From positions 248,001 to 312,000 of the forward strand of contig NZ_BMVU01000003.1 of the NCBI RefSeq assembly GCF_014650875.1: a stretch of DNA of 64,000 bases, written 5' to 3'. The stretch is from Streptomyces minutiscleroticus (GTDB lineage: Bacteria > Actinomycetota > Actinomycetes > Streptomycetales > Streptomycetaceae). The notes below the pieces were generated by a model. That model worked only from the letters and a program-made list of their open reading frames with translations. It was not told the DNA's origin and searched no databases. Below are positions 26,070 to 35,398 of the stretch, piece after piece. Every line of letters begins with the position of its first letter. Positions within the stretch are counted from its first letter, which is position 1. Position numbers and translations under genes: made by a program.

Positions 26070-26488
26070 GCCCGGACGGGTCCGCGCGGCAGCACTCCGC
26101 GCCACGCGGGGTCCCCTGACACGAGGAAGGGCGGGAAGGGCCGGCCGCCGGCCGAGCCCGAGCCCGGTTCCGGTCAGGGGGGCCGCTCCCGCGCCGTACG
26201 GCTCTCCGCGGCGGGCCGGTGTTCCTCGTGCCGTGCGCAGGAACTGTGGGCGTGGGCAGGAGCCCCTGCGCACGGCGTGGGAACCGGGTCGCCGGTGCCG
26301 TCACCCGACCCCGTGCCGGAGCATCCCGCCGCGGGCGGCCGCCGTCCATTACCCGTACGGGCGATGTCGCCCGGTGGTCCCCGCCACCGTGTCCGGCGGT
26401 CCTCGCCCGCCGTGTCCGGCGTCCGGCACCCGGCGAAGGCGCCGCCTACGGCCGCGTCACCGTTGTGACACCGTGCGGCGGGCCTGGC
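26070..26488. other. gene-free stretch
   Basis: No supported gene or strong hairpin between the dehydratase and the STAS gene. Confidence 0.45.
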
Positions 26489-26851
26489 TCAGTCTCCGTG
26501 CGGGGGAGGTCCTTCCCCGTCGCGCAGAGGGAGCCGGGTGCCGAGTCCGGCTATGGCGATCATGGTGCGTACGACGGTGCTCGGCTCGGTGATGCCGACG
26601 GCGACACCGGTCATGGTCAGGGCGTTGCACAGGCCGAGAAGCGTGAACAGGCCGCCGCGGTCGCAGTAGGCGATGTCGGACAGGTCCAGCAGTACCCGGC
26701 GGCGGCCGTCCCGGTACGGGGCCAGCTGTATGAACTCGTCGATCAGGAGCCGGACGGTGTCGCTGTCCAGTTCGCCGGCCACGTACACCACCACGGCGTG
26801 TCGGTCCCGGACCTGATGCGTGATCAGGCGAGGTTTCGCGTCCTCTTCCAT
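26489..26851 (-). CDS. STAS-domain protein, anti-sigma antagonist-like, phospho-site changed
   Basis: 120-residue STAS domain of the SpoIIAA/RsbV type (AVVVYVAGELDSDTV, then RRRVLLDLSDIAYCDRGGLF). In working antagonists the loop reads D-S-S/T-G and the Ser is phosphorylated by the partner kinase; here residues 64-67 are D-R-G-G, so Arg65 stands where the phospho-Ser should be. It may be a constitutive antagonist or have another role. An RsbW-like ATPase gene lies 235 bp upstream on the same strand. Confidence 0.85.
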   Translation of the reverse strand: MEEDAKPRLITHQVRDRHAVVVYVAGELDSDTVRLLIDEFIQLAPYRDGRRRVLLDLSDIAYCDRGGLFTLLGLCNALTMTGVAVGITEPSTVVRTMIAIAGLGTRLPLRDGEGPPPHGD

Positions 26852-27086
26852 CCTTCCGGCCGTCCGTCAGGGACGGGCCGTGACCGCGCCCGTCGCTGCT
26901 GGTCTCTCTTTCAAGCGTGGCAACGAGCCGGTGGGCTGTCAGGACACTGCCGCACTGGTCATGTGATTGATGCGATGTATATGCGCGGCGCATGGGCCGC
27001 GCCGCGGACGCGTTTGCCGTTCGCGCACGGGGCCGCGAGGGCCGCGGGCGGGCGGTCGCGGCCCGCACGGGCGGCGGCAGGCGCCG

Positions 27087-27560
27087 TCAGGGCCGGGGCG
27101 CGGCGGCCCTCTCGCCGGGGAGGCCGGTGAGCGCGACCGCGGCGGTGGTGCGCTTGCCGACGGGCTCGCGGTGCACGGTGAAGCTCTGGGCGACCGCCGT
27201 GACGATCTCCAGGCCGTGCCGGCCCACCCGGTACGGATCGGCGGGATGGGCCACCGGCAGTCCCAGCGCGCGGTCCCGCACCGTGATCTCGACACGGTCG
27301 CCGCGCAGTTCCAGGTCGAGCAGGCACGGTCCGGGCGCGTGTTTGCAGGCGTTCGTCAGCAGCTCGCTGACCACCAGCCGCACCGTGTCCACCGCCGTGC
27401 CGCAGACGGGCAGGCCGTACTCGGTCCGCGCGCGGGTGAGGAAGGCACGGGCCAGATCACGCGCCTGGGCGATGTCGTCCGGGTTGCCCGCGTACGCGGC
27501 GGAGACTGTGATCGGCTCGTCGTCCGTCTGCCGGTCGTTGCTGTGGACGGCCTTGTCCAT
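27087..27560 (-). CDS. RsbW-like ATPase (anti-sigma factor type)
   Basis: 157-residue GHKL/HATPase_c protein. The N-box ELLTNACKHAPG (about residues 92-103) and G-box region YRVGRHGLEIVTAV are present. Proteins of this size in Streptomyces are Ser/Thr kinases that sequester a sigma factor and phosphorylate STAS antagonists, or orphan regulators. Two STAS genes flank it, one downstream on the same strand and one divergent, so the three probably form a partner-switching module. No sigma gene is adjacent. Confidence 0.85.
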   Translation of the reverse strand: MDKAVHSNDRQTDDEPITVSAAYAGNPDDIAQARDLARAFLTRARTEYGLPVCGTAVDTVRLVVSELLTNACKHAPGPCLLDLELRGDRVEITVRDRALGLPVAHPADPYRVGRHGLEIVTAVAQSFTVHREPVGKRTTAAVALTGLPGERAAAPRP

Positions 27561-28174
27561 CCGACTCGCCCTCTTTCCGAGCTGGGAGCGGTTACGCCCG
27601 GGCGTCTGCCCTCAAAGCCGGGGCTCACCGGGAAATCATCCACGCAATCAAGACAATTGGCCTGGGCCGACTCCCCGCGGAGGGCGCGGCCGCCCCGGAA
27701 GTTACGGCAAGCAGCCGAACGCCGGCCCGCCGGGACGGCGCCGGAGCATCGACGGCCGAGGCCGGACCGTCTGCCGCCCCTCCGCCCGGGGACGTACGGA
27801 GGCCCGTCAAGTCCCGTCGGCGCCCGCCCGCCCGGCCGAGCGCGCGATCGTGAACCCGCCGCGACGGCACCCGTACCCGTGCTGCGGCGGCACCCGTACC
27901 CGTGGCAGGACGGTCCGCGAGCCCGCGACCGTCGGGTGCCGGCACCGGCCGCCCTTCCGGGCCACGACGGGCCCGGCACGCAGGACGGCTCCCCACCGAT
28001 GAGCCGCACGGTGCATATGTGCACGGCCATGCTTGACACGCCCGTACGCGACGCGTGAGGGTGGCGCGGACGCCTGCGGTGTCGGTACCGGATGCTGTGA
28101 CAGCACCGGGAGACTGTCGAGACGGAGCTTTGGCCCACGCTGTGACTGACGAGCATCGTGCATGCGAGGAGACC
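27561..28174. other. divergent intergenic region with direct repeats
   Basis: 614 bp between the ATPase gene and the divergent STAS gene. CGGCACCCGTACCCGTG occurs twice, at 27865-27881 and 27888-27904 (23-bp period). No coding frame is convincing. Confidence 0.5.
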
Positions 28175-28540
28175 GTGACCCACACCGACGGAGCAGCACG
28201 GCCCGATCGGCTGTCGATCACCACGGACACCGTCGACGACGTCCGGGTCGTCGCCGCGCGCGGCGAGATCGACTACAGCAACCGCGACCGGTTCGCCCAG
28301 GCGCTGCTCCCGCCCGGCACCACCGCACCGCCGCGGACCGTGCTCGACCTCACCGGTGTGACCTTCATGGACTCCACCGGCCTCAACGCCCTCATCGCCG
28401 CCCACCTCGCCGCCACGCGGACGGAGGGCTGGCTGCGCCTGGTCTGCCCCCAGGGGCCGGTGCTGCGCGTCATCCAGCTCGTCGGTGTCGACGCCGCCGT
28501 CGGCTGCCACCCCACCCTCCACCACGCCCTGCGCGCCTGA
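28175..28540 (+). CDS. STAS-domain anti-sigma factor antagonist
   Basis: 121-residue STAS protein with an intact phosphorylation loop [14 protein letters not shown], Ser67 being the expected target of an RsbW-like kinase. GTG 28175 was chosen because GAGGAG lies just before it and the domain starts within about 13 residues; GTG 28142 is possible. Divergent from the RsbW-like ATPase gene, it is the likely regular antagonist of that protein, in contrast to the D-R-G-G paralogue at 26489-26851. Confidence 0.85.
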   Translation: MTHTDGAARPDRLSITTDTVDDVRVVAARGEIDYSNRDRFAQALLPPGTTAPPRTVLDLTGVTFMDSTGLNALIAAHLAATRTEGWLRLVCPQGPVLRVIQLVGVDAAVGCHPTLHHALRA

Positions 28541-28920
28541 TCCGGCCCGGAGGCGGCCGTGCCCGCACCGGTTCCGCCTGCGGCACGTCCGCCGGGGGAC
28601 TCGTGACGACGTCCGCAACGCCGCCCACGGTCCCGCCTCCGGTGCCACCCGCCGGCGACGGCCGAGGGGAGTCGCACTCCGCCGGGCGTCCCCGAGGGCG
28701 GTGGGGGTGGTGTGCCGTTCCCGGGGGCCGTGCCGGTGGTGTGCGTTCCTGCTCGCCCGGTCGTCCGCGACACGCGCGGTCGGGACGCTCGGTCCTCGGC
28801 GCGGTCCAGCGGGTCGCCGGCCGGGCCGACGGCCGGCCACTGCTCCACGGCCGCGATGCGGACGGCCGCGGCGGAGGCGGCCGGCGCGGCGTCGCGCGAC
28901 CGCGGCGAGCCGAGGATCTG
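28541..28920. other. gene-free stretch before broken fucose operon
   Basis: No supported gene. This is where the first two thirds of the fuconate dehydratase gene would be expected; no homology to it survives. Confidence 0.45.
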
Positions 28921-29306
28921 CTCGTGGTCCCGGTGGGCGTCGTCCAGATCGACGCGGCCCGGGTCGGCGGGGTCGACGAGAACCTCGCGATCCTGCTGCT
29001 CGCCGCGGAGTTCGGGGTGCCGGTCCGTCCGCACGCCGGCGGCGTGGGCCTGTGCGAGCTGGTGCAGCACCTGTCGATGTTCGACTTCCTGGCGCTGTCC
29101 GGCACGACCGAGGACCGCGCCGTCGAGTTCGTCGACCACCTCCACGAGCACTTCACCGACCCGGTGGCGGTGCGCGACGGCCACTGCACGGCCCCGCTCG
29201 CCCCGGCTCCTCCGCCACCATGCGCGCGGAGTCCCTTACCGGGTACCGCTACCCGGACGGCTCGTTCCGGGCCGCCGACCTGGCACGAACGGAGGAGACA
29301 GCATGA
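28921..29306 (+). pseudogene. L-fuconate dehydratase, C-terminal fragment
   Basis: Only the last third of an enolase-superfamily L-fuconate dehydratase remains: [40 protein letters not shown] and HLHEHFTDP. The frame shifts near 29204, where one base appears lost, and ends as [18 protein letters not shown] to the stop. That stop overlaps the next gene's ATG as ATGA, so the original gene was the upstream member of this operon. The metal-binding barrel strands and N-terminal domain are gone. Confidence 0.82.
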
Positions 29307-30052
29307 CCGGGCTCTCGGGCCTCAGAGCCGTCGTCACCGGCGGCGCGTCCGGCATCGGGCCGACCACCGCCCGCGCGCCGGCCGCGCAAGGGGCGCGGGT
29401 GGCCGTGCTCGACCTCGCCCCGGACGGTGTGACCGACCCGCTCCTCGGGCTCAGGGCGGACGTGAGCGACGACGCCTCCGTCCGCACCGCCGTGGCCGCG
29501 GAACTCGGCGGCATCGACATCCTCGTCGACAACGCGGGCATCGGCGCCGCGGGCACCGCCGAGGACAACCCGGACGAGCAGTGGCACCGCGTCCTGGACG
29601 TCGACGTCCTCGGCGTCGTCCGCACCACCCGCGCCGCCCTGCCCCCTCTGCGCCGGTCCGCGCACGCGTCGATCGTCGACACCTGCTCCGTCGCGGCCAC
29701 CGCCGGACTTCCGCAGCGCGCCCTGTACTCCGCCGGCAAGGGCGCCGTGCGGGCCCTCACCCTGGCCATGGCCGCCGACCACGTCCGCGAGGGCGTCCGC
29801 GTCAACTGCGTCGACCCCGGCACCGCCGACACACCGTGGGTGGTCCGGCTGCTGGACGCCGCGGACGACCCCGAGGCCGAACGCGCCGCCCTGAACGCCC
29901 GTCGGCCCATGGGCCGCCTGGTCACGGCCGACGAGGTGGCGGCCGCCGTCGTCCACCTGGCCGGTCCGGCCGCCGCGTCCGTCACCGGCACCGCGCTCGC
30001 GGTGGACGGCGGCATGCAGGGCCCGCGGCTGCGCCCGGAACCCCGGTCATGA
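29303..30052 (+). CDS. SDR oxidoreductase of an L-fucose-type operon
   Basis: 249-residue classical short-chain dehydrogenase. NAD-binding GGASGIG, the DNAGIG strand end, Ser in DTCSVAA, and Tyr-Lys in [11 protein letters not shown] are intact. In fucose operons this enzyme type oxidises L-2-keto-3-deoxyfuconate. GGAGGAG precedes the ATG, which overlaps the upstream stop. Substitutions after GIG ([11 protein letters not shown], where an ATARLLAAQG-like helix is usual) hint at relaxed selection. Confidence 0.88.
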   Translation: MTGLSGLRAVVTGGASGIGPTTARAPAAQGARVAVLDLAPDGVTDPLLGLRADVSDDASVRTAVAAELGGIDILVDNAGIGAAGTAEDNPDEQWHRVLDVDVLGVVRTTRAALPPLRRSAHASIVDTCSVAATAGLPQRALYSAGKGAVRALTLAMAADHVREGVRVNCVDPGTADTPWVVRLLDAADDPEAERAALNARRPMGRLVTADEVAAAVVHLAGPAAASVTGTALAVDGGMQGPRLRPEPRS

Positions 30053-31077
30053 GGGCGGCCACGCTGGGCGGCACCGGCGTCGAGGTCTCCCGCCTGGCAC
30101 TGGGCTGCGCCGCCCTCGGCAACCTCTACCGTCCGGTCACCGACGAGGAGGCCCGCGCCACGGTGGACGCCGCCTGGGACGCCGGCGTCCGCACCTTCGA
30201 CACCGCGCCCCACTACGGCCTCGGCCTGTCCGAGCGGCGCCTCGGCGCCGCCCTGCGCGAGCGCCCCCGCGACGCCTACACCCTGTCCACCAAGGTGGGC
30301 CGGCTCCTCGTCCCGCATCCCGGGGGCGCCGCCGGCGACGACCTCGCGCACGGCTTCGCCGTCCCGGCCGACCACCGCCGGGTCTGGGACTTCAGCGCCG
30401 GCGGGGTGCGCCGGTCCCTGGAGGCCAGCCTGGACCGCCTCGGCCTCGACCGGGTCGACGTGGCCCTGATCCACGACCCGGACGACCACGCCGGGCAGGC
30501 GCTGCGCGAGGCCTACCCGGCGCTGGAGCGGCTGCGCGACGAAGGCGTGGTCCGCGCGATCGGCATCGGCATGAACCGGTCCGCGCTGCCCACCCGCTTC
30601 CTGCGCGAGACCGATATCGACCTGGTGCTCCTGGCCGGCCGCTACACCCTCCTGGAGCAGGACGGGCTCGCCGAGCTGCTCCCCGAGGCGGCCGCCCGCG
30701 GCCGGAGCGTCGTCATCGGCGGCGTCTTCAACTCCGGGCTGCTCACCGCCCCGCGCCCCGGCGCCACCTACGACTACGCACCCGCCCCGCAGCCGGTGCT
30801 CGACCGGGCGCGGCGCCTCGCGGAGATCACCGGACGCCACGGAGTGCCGCTGCGGGCCGCCGCGCTGCGCTTCCCGTTCGGGCACCCCGCGGTCGCGAGC
30901 GTCCTGGCCGGCGCGCGTTCGGCGCGGGAGGTGGACGACGCGGTGGAACAGCTGCGGCGCCCGGTCCCGGACGCCCTCTGGGAGGAGCTGCGCGCCGAGG
31001 GCCTGCTGCCCGCGGACGCCCCCGTACCCGTGTCCGGTCCGGCCGGAGAACCCCTGCCGTCGAAGGAGCCGTCATGA
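30049..31077 (+). CDS. aldo/keto reductase, L-fucose (D-threo-aldose) dehydrogenase type
   Basis: 342-residue aldo/keto reductase of the D-threo-aldose 1-dehydrogenase group, which oxidises L-fucose to L-fuconolactone. Catalytic Asp and Tyr are in [13 protein letters not shown], Lys in LSTKVG and His in ALIHDPDDH. Start and stop both overlap neighbours as ATGA (30049 and 31074), so the operon is tightly coupled. It is one of two intact enzymes left in this pathway. Confidence 0.9.
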   Translation: MRAATLGGTGVEVSRLALGCAALGNLYRPVTDEEARATVDAAWDAGVRTFDTAPHYGLGLSERRLGAALRERPRDAYTLSTKVGRLLVPHPGGAAGDDLAHGFAVPADHRRVWDFSAGGVRRSLEASLDRLGLDRVDVALIHDPDDHAGQALREAYPALERLRDEGVVRAIGIGMNRSALPTRFLRETDIDLVLLAGRYTLLEQDGLAELLPEAAARGRSVVIGGVFNSGLLTAPRPGATYDYAPAPQPVLDRARRLAEITGRHGVPLRAAALRFPFGHPAVASVLAGARSAREVDDAVEQLRRPVPDALWEELRAEGLLPADAPVPVSGPAGEPLPSKEPS

Positions 31078-31386
31078 GGGGCGCCCTGCACACCAGGGTC
31101 CGCGCGCACCCGCGTCGAGGAGTACGAGGCCGCGCACCGGGAGGTGACCGGGGAGCCGACCGCCGCCATCCGCGCCGCCGGGGTGGGCCGGTGGACGATC
31201 CGGCGCAGCGGCACCGACCTGTTCCACCTGCTGGAGGCCGAGGACTACCGGGCCGTGCTCGCCGCCCTGGAGGACCTGCCGGCCGACGTCGCCCGGCAGG
31301 CGCGGATGGCGGACCCGCTCGACGTCGTCCACGACCGCTCCGCGCAGGGCGCGGACGCCTCGCTGCCGGTGGTGGGGGACCTGTGA
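31074..31386 (+). pseudogene. L-fucose/L-rhamnose mutarotase, frameshifted
   Basis: A ~100-residue mutarotase broken by one extra base. The ATG frame reads [12 protein letters not shown]; the remainder, EEYEAAHREVTGEP, SGTDLFHLLEAEDY, ARMADPLDVVHD to the stop, is in another frame. An extra C in the CCC at 31109-31111 explains the shift and gives the normal length. The ATG overlaps the aldose dehydrogenase stop. If the base is a sequencing error the gene would be intact. Confidence 0.78.
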
Positions 31387-31771
31387 CCGGGGCGCGGAGC
31401 GGGTCCGGGGCCTCGCCGCCCTCCCGAACACCGTGTGCAAGCTGTCCGGCATGGTCACCGGGGCCGACTGGGACTCCTGGTCGGTCGACGACCTGCGGCC
31501 GTACGCCGACACCGTGCTCGACGCCTTCGGCCCCGAACGGCTGATGTCCGGCTCCGACCGGCCCGTCTGCCGGCTCGCCGCCACGTACGCCGACGTCCTC
31601 GCCGCCGCCCGCGAGCTGACGGCCGGTCCCGGCCCCGCCGAACGCGAGGACGTCTTCACCGGCACGGCCGCACGGACCTACGGCCTCCCCACCGTCCCAC
31701 CGCCCGCGTCGCCCCGGCACCGCAGAGTGAAGGAGTCCACGCCGTCGAGACCACCGGGACCGCTGGGGTAG
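31387..31771 (+). pseudogene. amidohydrolase (fuconolactonase type), C-terminal fragment
   Basis: About 100 residues of the C-terminal third of an amidohydrolase-2 protein: LAALPNTVCKLSGM, VDDLRPYADTVLDAFGPERL, MSGSDRPVCRL with the metal Asp, and TAARTYGL. No start codon and no N-terminal His-x-His region exist; the fragment begins at the mutarotase stop. In intact operons this gene encodes L-fuconolactone hydrolase. Confidence 0.75.
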
Positions 31772-31782
31772 GGTCCGACACC

Positions 31783-32433
31783 ATGCCCTTCCGAGTCCTC
31801 GTGTACACGCGTACCACCGGCTACCGCCACGACTCCCTGCCCGACGCGGTGGCCGCCTTCCGCACGCTCGGGGACTTCGACGTCGTGCACACCGAGGACC
31901 CCGCCGCCCTGGAGACCGGACTGGACCGGTACGCGGCGGTCGTGTTCCTCTCCACCAGCGGTGACGTCCTCACCCCCGCCGGGCGGGACCACCTCGCACG
32001 CTACGTCGGGTCGGGAGGCGGGTTCGTCGGTGTGCACGCGGCCGCCTGCACCGAGTACGGCTGGCCGTACTACGGCGACCTCCTCGGAGCGCGCTTCACC
32101 CGGCACCCCGAGTACCAGCCGGGAAGAGTGCTGATCGAGGACTCCCGGCACCCCGCCACCCGGCACCTTCCCACGGTGTGGGAGGTCGAGGACGAGTGGT
32201 ACGACTTCGAGGCCAGCCCCCGCGGCGCCGTGCACGTCCTCGCCGTCGCCGACGAGTCGTCGTACACCGGCGGCGGAATGGGCGACGACCACCCGATCGC
32301 CTGGTGCCGCGAACACGGTGGGGGCCGGGTCTTCTACACCGCCCTGGGACACGCCTCCGCCGCCTACGCGGACCCCGGCTTCCGCTCCCACCTGCTGGGC
32401 GGCGTCCTCTGGGCGGCCGACCGCCCCGACTGA
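31783..32433 (+). CDS. ThuA-like glutamine-amidotransferase-fold protein
   Basis: 216-residue ThuA domain protein (flavodoxin/class I GATase-like fold): VLVYTRTTGYRHDSLPDAV at the start, GGGFVGVHAAACTEY and DDHPIAWCREHGGGRVFYTA later. ThuA proteins act in trehalose or polyol metabolism, or as glycosidase-like enzymes; no catalytic Cys nucleophile is obvious. It lies downstream of the broken fucose operon on the same strand and could have been its sugar-processing member. Confidence 0.85.
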   Translation: MPFRVLVYTRTTGYRHDSLPDAVAAFRTLGDFDVVHTEDPAALETGLDRYAAVVFLSTSGDVLTPAGRDHLARYVGSGGGFVGVHAAACTEYGWPYYGDLLGARFTRHPEYQPGRVLIEDSRHPATRHLPTVWEVEDEWYDFEASPRGAVHVLAVADESSYTGGGMGDDHPIAWCREHGGGRVFYTALGHASAAYADPGFRSHLLGGVLWAADRPD

Positions 32434-32652
32434 GCACGGCCCGCGGGTCCGGAGGAACCGCGAGCAGGTCCCCGGACACGGCCTTTGCCGAGCCGTTCTC
32501 CGGCCGCGTGGCGCACCGCACCCGTGCCGCGCTCCGGGGCCGCCGGTCCGGGCCGGCCCGGCTCGTCGGGAACGGGCGGGATCGCCGACGGCATCACATG
32601 GTGTTCCACGGCTTCGCGCACGCTTCCGCCGCGAACCGCCTACGCTTCCTGC

Positions 32653-33183
32653 GTGAACGACACCACGTACGGTCTGCGCATCAGACCGGGCGGCCCGGCC
32701 GACGCACCCGCCGTTCTGGCCATGCTCGACTCGGCGGTGGCCTGGATGAACGACCGCGGCAACACCGAGCAGTGGGGGACGACACCGTACTCGCACAGGC
32801 CCGGCGGCGTGGCGCGGGTCGAGCGGTACATGACCGAGAACGCTCCGTACCTCGCGGAGCTGGACGGAGCGCCGGTCGGGGCCCTGGTGCTGGACTCCGG
32901 CCCCAGTCCGCAGATGCCGATCGCGCCGGCCGGGGAACCCGAGCGGTACGTCCGGCTGCTGGTCTCCGACCGTCGGTACGCCGGTCGGGGCATCGGGGCG
33001 GCGCTGCTGGCCCGTGCCGCCGAGGAGACCCGGCGGGCCGGTGTGCAGCTGCTGCGGGTCGACTGCTGGGCGGGCGGCGGAGGCGGACTGGTCGCGTTCT
33101 ACGAGCGCAACGGTTTCACCCCCACCGATCGTTTCCTGTCCGGGGCGTGGCCGGGGCAGGTGCTGGCCCGACGGGTCGGCTAG
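32653..33183 (+). CDS. GNAT N-acetyltransferase
   Basis: 176-residue GNAT protein. Acetyl-CoA motif RYAGRGIGAALLARAAEETR (about residues 116-135) and the C-terminal VAFYERNGFTPTDRF are typical. GTG 32653 is preceded by TACGCT and six bases without a ribosome-binding site, so the mRNA may be leaderless. No context suggests the acceptor. Confidence 0.85.
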   Translation: MNDTTYGLRIRPGGPADAPAVLAMLDSAVAWMNDRGNTEQWGTTPYSHRPGGVARVERYMTENAPYLAELDGAPVGALVLDSGPSPQMPIAPAGEPERYVRLLVSDRRYAGRGIGAALLARAAEETRRAGVQLLRVDCWAGGGGGLVAFYERNGFTPTDRFLSGAWPGQVLARRVG

Positions 33184-33227
33184 GAGCGCACGGCGGGGGC
33201 GGGAGGCGCGGCGGGGAGCTGTCGCCC

Positions 33228-33418
33228 CGGGGTGGCGTCGATGACGACGTCGGTGGCGGCGGCCGTGGCGCGCCGGATCGCCGGACTGCCTCCGTCCCGA
33301 CGGCCGTGCCTTCTTCGGGCGGCTGCCGGTGGCCGAGGGCGACCTCGTGGCCGGCGGCGGGTGTGCGGGCGAGACCGGTTCCGGCGCGGCCGGCGGCGAG
33401 GACGCCGATGCCGCTCAC
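33228..33418 (-). pseudogene. NAD(P)-binding F420-reductase-like fragment
   Basis: On the minus strand MSGIGVLAAGRAGTGLART, then AAGHEVALGHRQPPEE gives a Rossmann start resembling NADPH:F420 reductase-like proteins. After a frame change ATDVVIDATPG, the next strand of the same fold, follows. About 60 residues remain of an expected ~200. Confidence 0.5.
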
Positions 33419-33449
33419 AAGGGTGTGCTCTCTGCGGGGTGACGGGTCG

Positions 33450-34265
33450 TCAGGCGATGGGGGACAGGACCGCGACGGCCGCGGCGTGGATGCCGGGGGC
33501 GGCGGCCAGGAAGTCGGGGCTGGTCAGGCTCCAGGGGGTGCCGTGGGTGTCGGTGACGGCGCCTTTGGCCTCGGCAACCAGCAGGGCGCCGGCCACCAGG
33601 CCCGAGCGCACGTCGGAGAACTGCCAGAAGGCGTCCGTGCGGCCCGCGGCGACATGGATCAGCTGCAGGGTGGCGGGCACGGAGACGCGGACGACGAGGC
33701 CGTGGACGAGCATCTGCGTGACGGACGCGCCGATCCGGCGGAAGGTGTGCTCGTCCTCGCCGGGCCGGGCCTGGCCCGTGCCGGTCAGGGCCGCGCCCAG
33801 GTCGGTCTTGGCCGACACACGCAGCGGCACACCGTTGAGGTGGGCGCCGCCCCCGGCCACCGCGGTGTAGTCGTCGCCGGTCAGCGGGAGGTGGACGACC
33901 GCGAGGACGGGGTGGCCGTCGCGGACGAGGGCGGCGGTCACGGCCCAGTCCGACATGCCGTGAACATGGTTGATGTTGCCCTCGACCGGGTCGACGACCC
34001 ACCACTCGCCGGGCGGGAGCGCACCGCCGGCGAGTTCGTCGTCGGCCCACCGCGAGCCCGGGCGGGCCGCCAGCAGCGGCTCCTTCAGGACGTCGAGCAC
34101 CGCGTCGTCGTTGGCGTGGGCCTCCGCGACGATCTCGTCGGTGCTGGTGCCGCGGGCGTGCGGGGTGCGGCGCTCGCGCAGTACGTCGCCGGCGGTGCGG
34201 ACGGCGGCGGTGACCTGGGCGAGCAGAGCGGTGTCGGGGGTGGTGCCGGTGGCGGTGCCGGACAT
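33450..34265 (-). CDS. inositol-monophosphatase-family protein with altered metal motifs
   Basis: 271 residues with the IMPase fold. The canonical metal motif DPxDGTxNF appears as DPVEGNINHVHG (about residues 92-103), the upstream Glu pair as WADDE and the late WDxAAG motif as SDVRSGLVAG. Thus an Asp has become Glu and the Trp-Asp pair is changed. It may be a divergent subfamily with another phosphate ester, or catalytically weak. Divergent from a LysR gene that probably regulates it. Confidence 0.8.
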   Translation of the reverse strand: MSGTATGTTPDTALLAQVTAAVRTAGDVLRERRTPHARGTSTDEIVAEAHANDDAVLDVLKEPLLAARPGSRWADDELAGGALPPGEWWVVDPVEGNINHVHGMSDWAVTAALVRDGHPVLAVVHLPLTGDDYTAVAGGGAHLNGVPLRVSAKTDLGAALTGTGQARPGEDEHTFRRIGASVTQMLVHGLVVRVSVPATLQLIHVAAGRTDAFWQFSDVRSGLVAGALLVAEAKGAVTDTHGTPWSLTSPDFLAAAPGIHAAAVAVLSPIA

Positions 34266-34386
34266 GGGGGCTCCTGCGGAATCGCGGCCGGGCACGGCGG
34301 TGCCGGCGGAGGGGTCGGGAGGTGTGCGGCGCGTCCCGCGCCGTCCGTACGCGACCGCAGGGATCCCGGTGATTAACAGCAAGTGC

Positions 34387-34406
34387 ATGCTTGTAAGCCT
34401 TAGCAT
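34387..34406. promoter_or_regulatory. candidate LysR operator
   Basis: ATGCT-N10-AGCAT with an inner TAAG-C-CTTA dyad, eight bases upstream of the LysR ATG and in the divergent intergenic region shared with the IMPase-family gene. It fits T-N11-A-type autoregulatory sites. Confidence 0.4.
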
Positions 34407-34413
34407 TACCCTC

Positions 34414-35331
34414 ATGCAATTGGATTTGAATCTGCTCACCGCGCTGGACGCACTCCTGGAAGAGGGCAGCGTGGCCGGTGCCGCCGCCCGCCTCCATGTC
34501 ACGGCCCCGGCGATGAGCCGCACCCTCGGGCGCATCCGCCACGCCACCGGCGACCAGATCCTGGTCCGCACCGGCCGGACGATGGTTCCCACCCCCTACG
34601 CCCTGGAGGTCCGCGCGCAGGTCCACGACCTCGTCCAGCAGGCCCACCGACTCCTGAGCCGGGACAGGGAACTGGACCTGACCACCCTGGACCGGACCTT
34701 CACCATCCGCTGGCACGACGCGCTGACCTCGGCCTGCGGCCCCGCCCTGCTCACCGCCGTCCACCACCGGGCCCCCGGCGTACGCCTGCGCCTGCTGGCC
34801 GAGACGAACTCCGACACCCCGGAGCTGCGGCGCGGCGAGGTCGACCTGGAGTCGAGCTCCGCGGCACCCTCGGCACCCGGCCTGCGCCACGAACTCATCG
34901 GCGAGAGCCGCCTCGTCGCCGCCGTCCGCCCCGGCCATCCGCTGACCGAGGGGCCACTGACCCCCGAGCGCTACGCCGCCGCCGAACACGTCACCGTCTC
35001 CCGGCGCGGACGTCTGCGCGACCCCGTCGACGACGCCCTCGCCTCCCTCGGACTCGAACGCCTGGTCATCGCCGCGGCGCCGAGCACGGCGACAGCCCTC
35101 CAACTCGTCCTCGACACCGACCTGGTGGTCACCGTCCCCCACGCCGTCACGGGCCCCGCCCTGCGCACCCTCGGCCTGCGGGTGCTGCCCCTGCCCTTCG
35201 CGATGCCACTGGTCCCCCTGCACCTGGTCTGGCACCAACGGCACGACAACGACCGCGCCCACGCCTGGCTGCGCGCCCAGGCCGGCTCCGCCGTACGGGA
35301 GATGATCGCCGAGGCGGACACGGCATCGTAG
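34414..35331 (+). CDS. LysR-family regulator
   Basis: 305-residue LysR regulator. HTH: LDALLEEGSVAGAAARLHVT then APAMSRTLGRIRHATGDQIL (about residues 10-50). The C-terminal effector domain contains HELIGESRLVAAVRPGHPL. The ATG is close to a dyad and to TAGCAT, again suggesting a near-leaderless message. It is divergent from the IMPase-family gene, its probable target. Confidence 0.9.
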   Translation: MQLDLNLLTALDALLEEGSVAGAAARLHVTAPAMSRTLGRIRHATGDQILVRTGRTMVPTPYALEVRAQVHDLVQQAHRLLSRDRELDLTTLDRTFTIRWHDALTSACGPALLTAVHHRAPGVRLRLLAETNSDTPELRRGEVDLESSSAAPSAPGLRHELIGESRLVAAVRPGHPLTEGPLTPERYAAAEHVTVSRRGRLRDPVDDALASLGLERLVIAAAPSTATALQLVLDTDLVVTVPHAVTGPALRTLGLRVLPLPFAMPLVPLHLVWHQRHDNDRAHAWLRAQAGSAVREMIAEADTAS

Positions 35332-35398
35332 GCGCACGCCGAGGGGACGCCGGACGGCGTGGCCCCACCGGCGGGCGACCGGCGTGGTCGCGCGGTGG

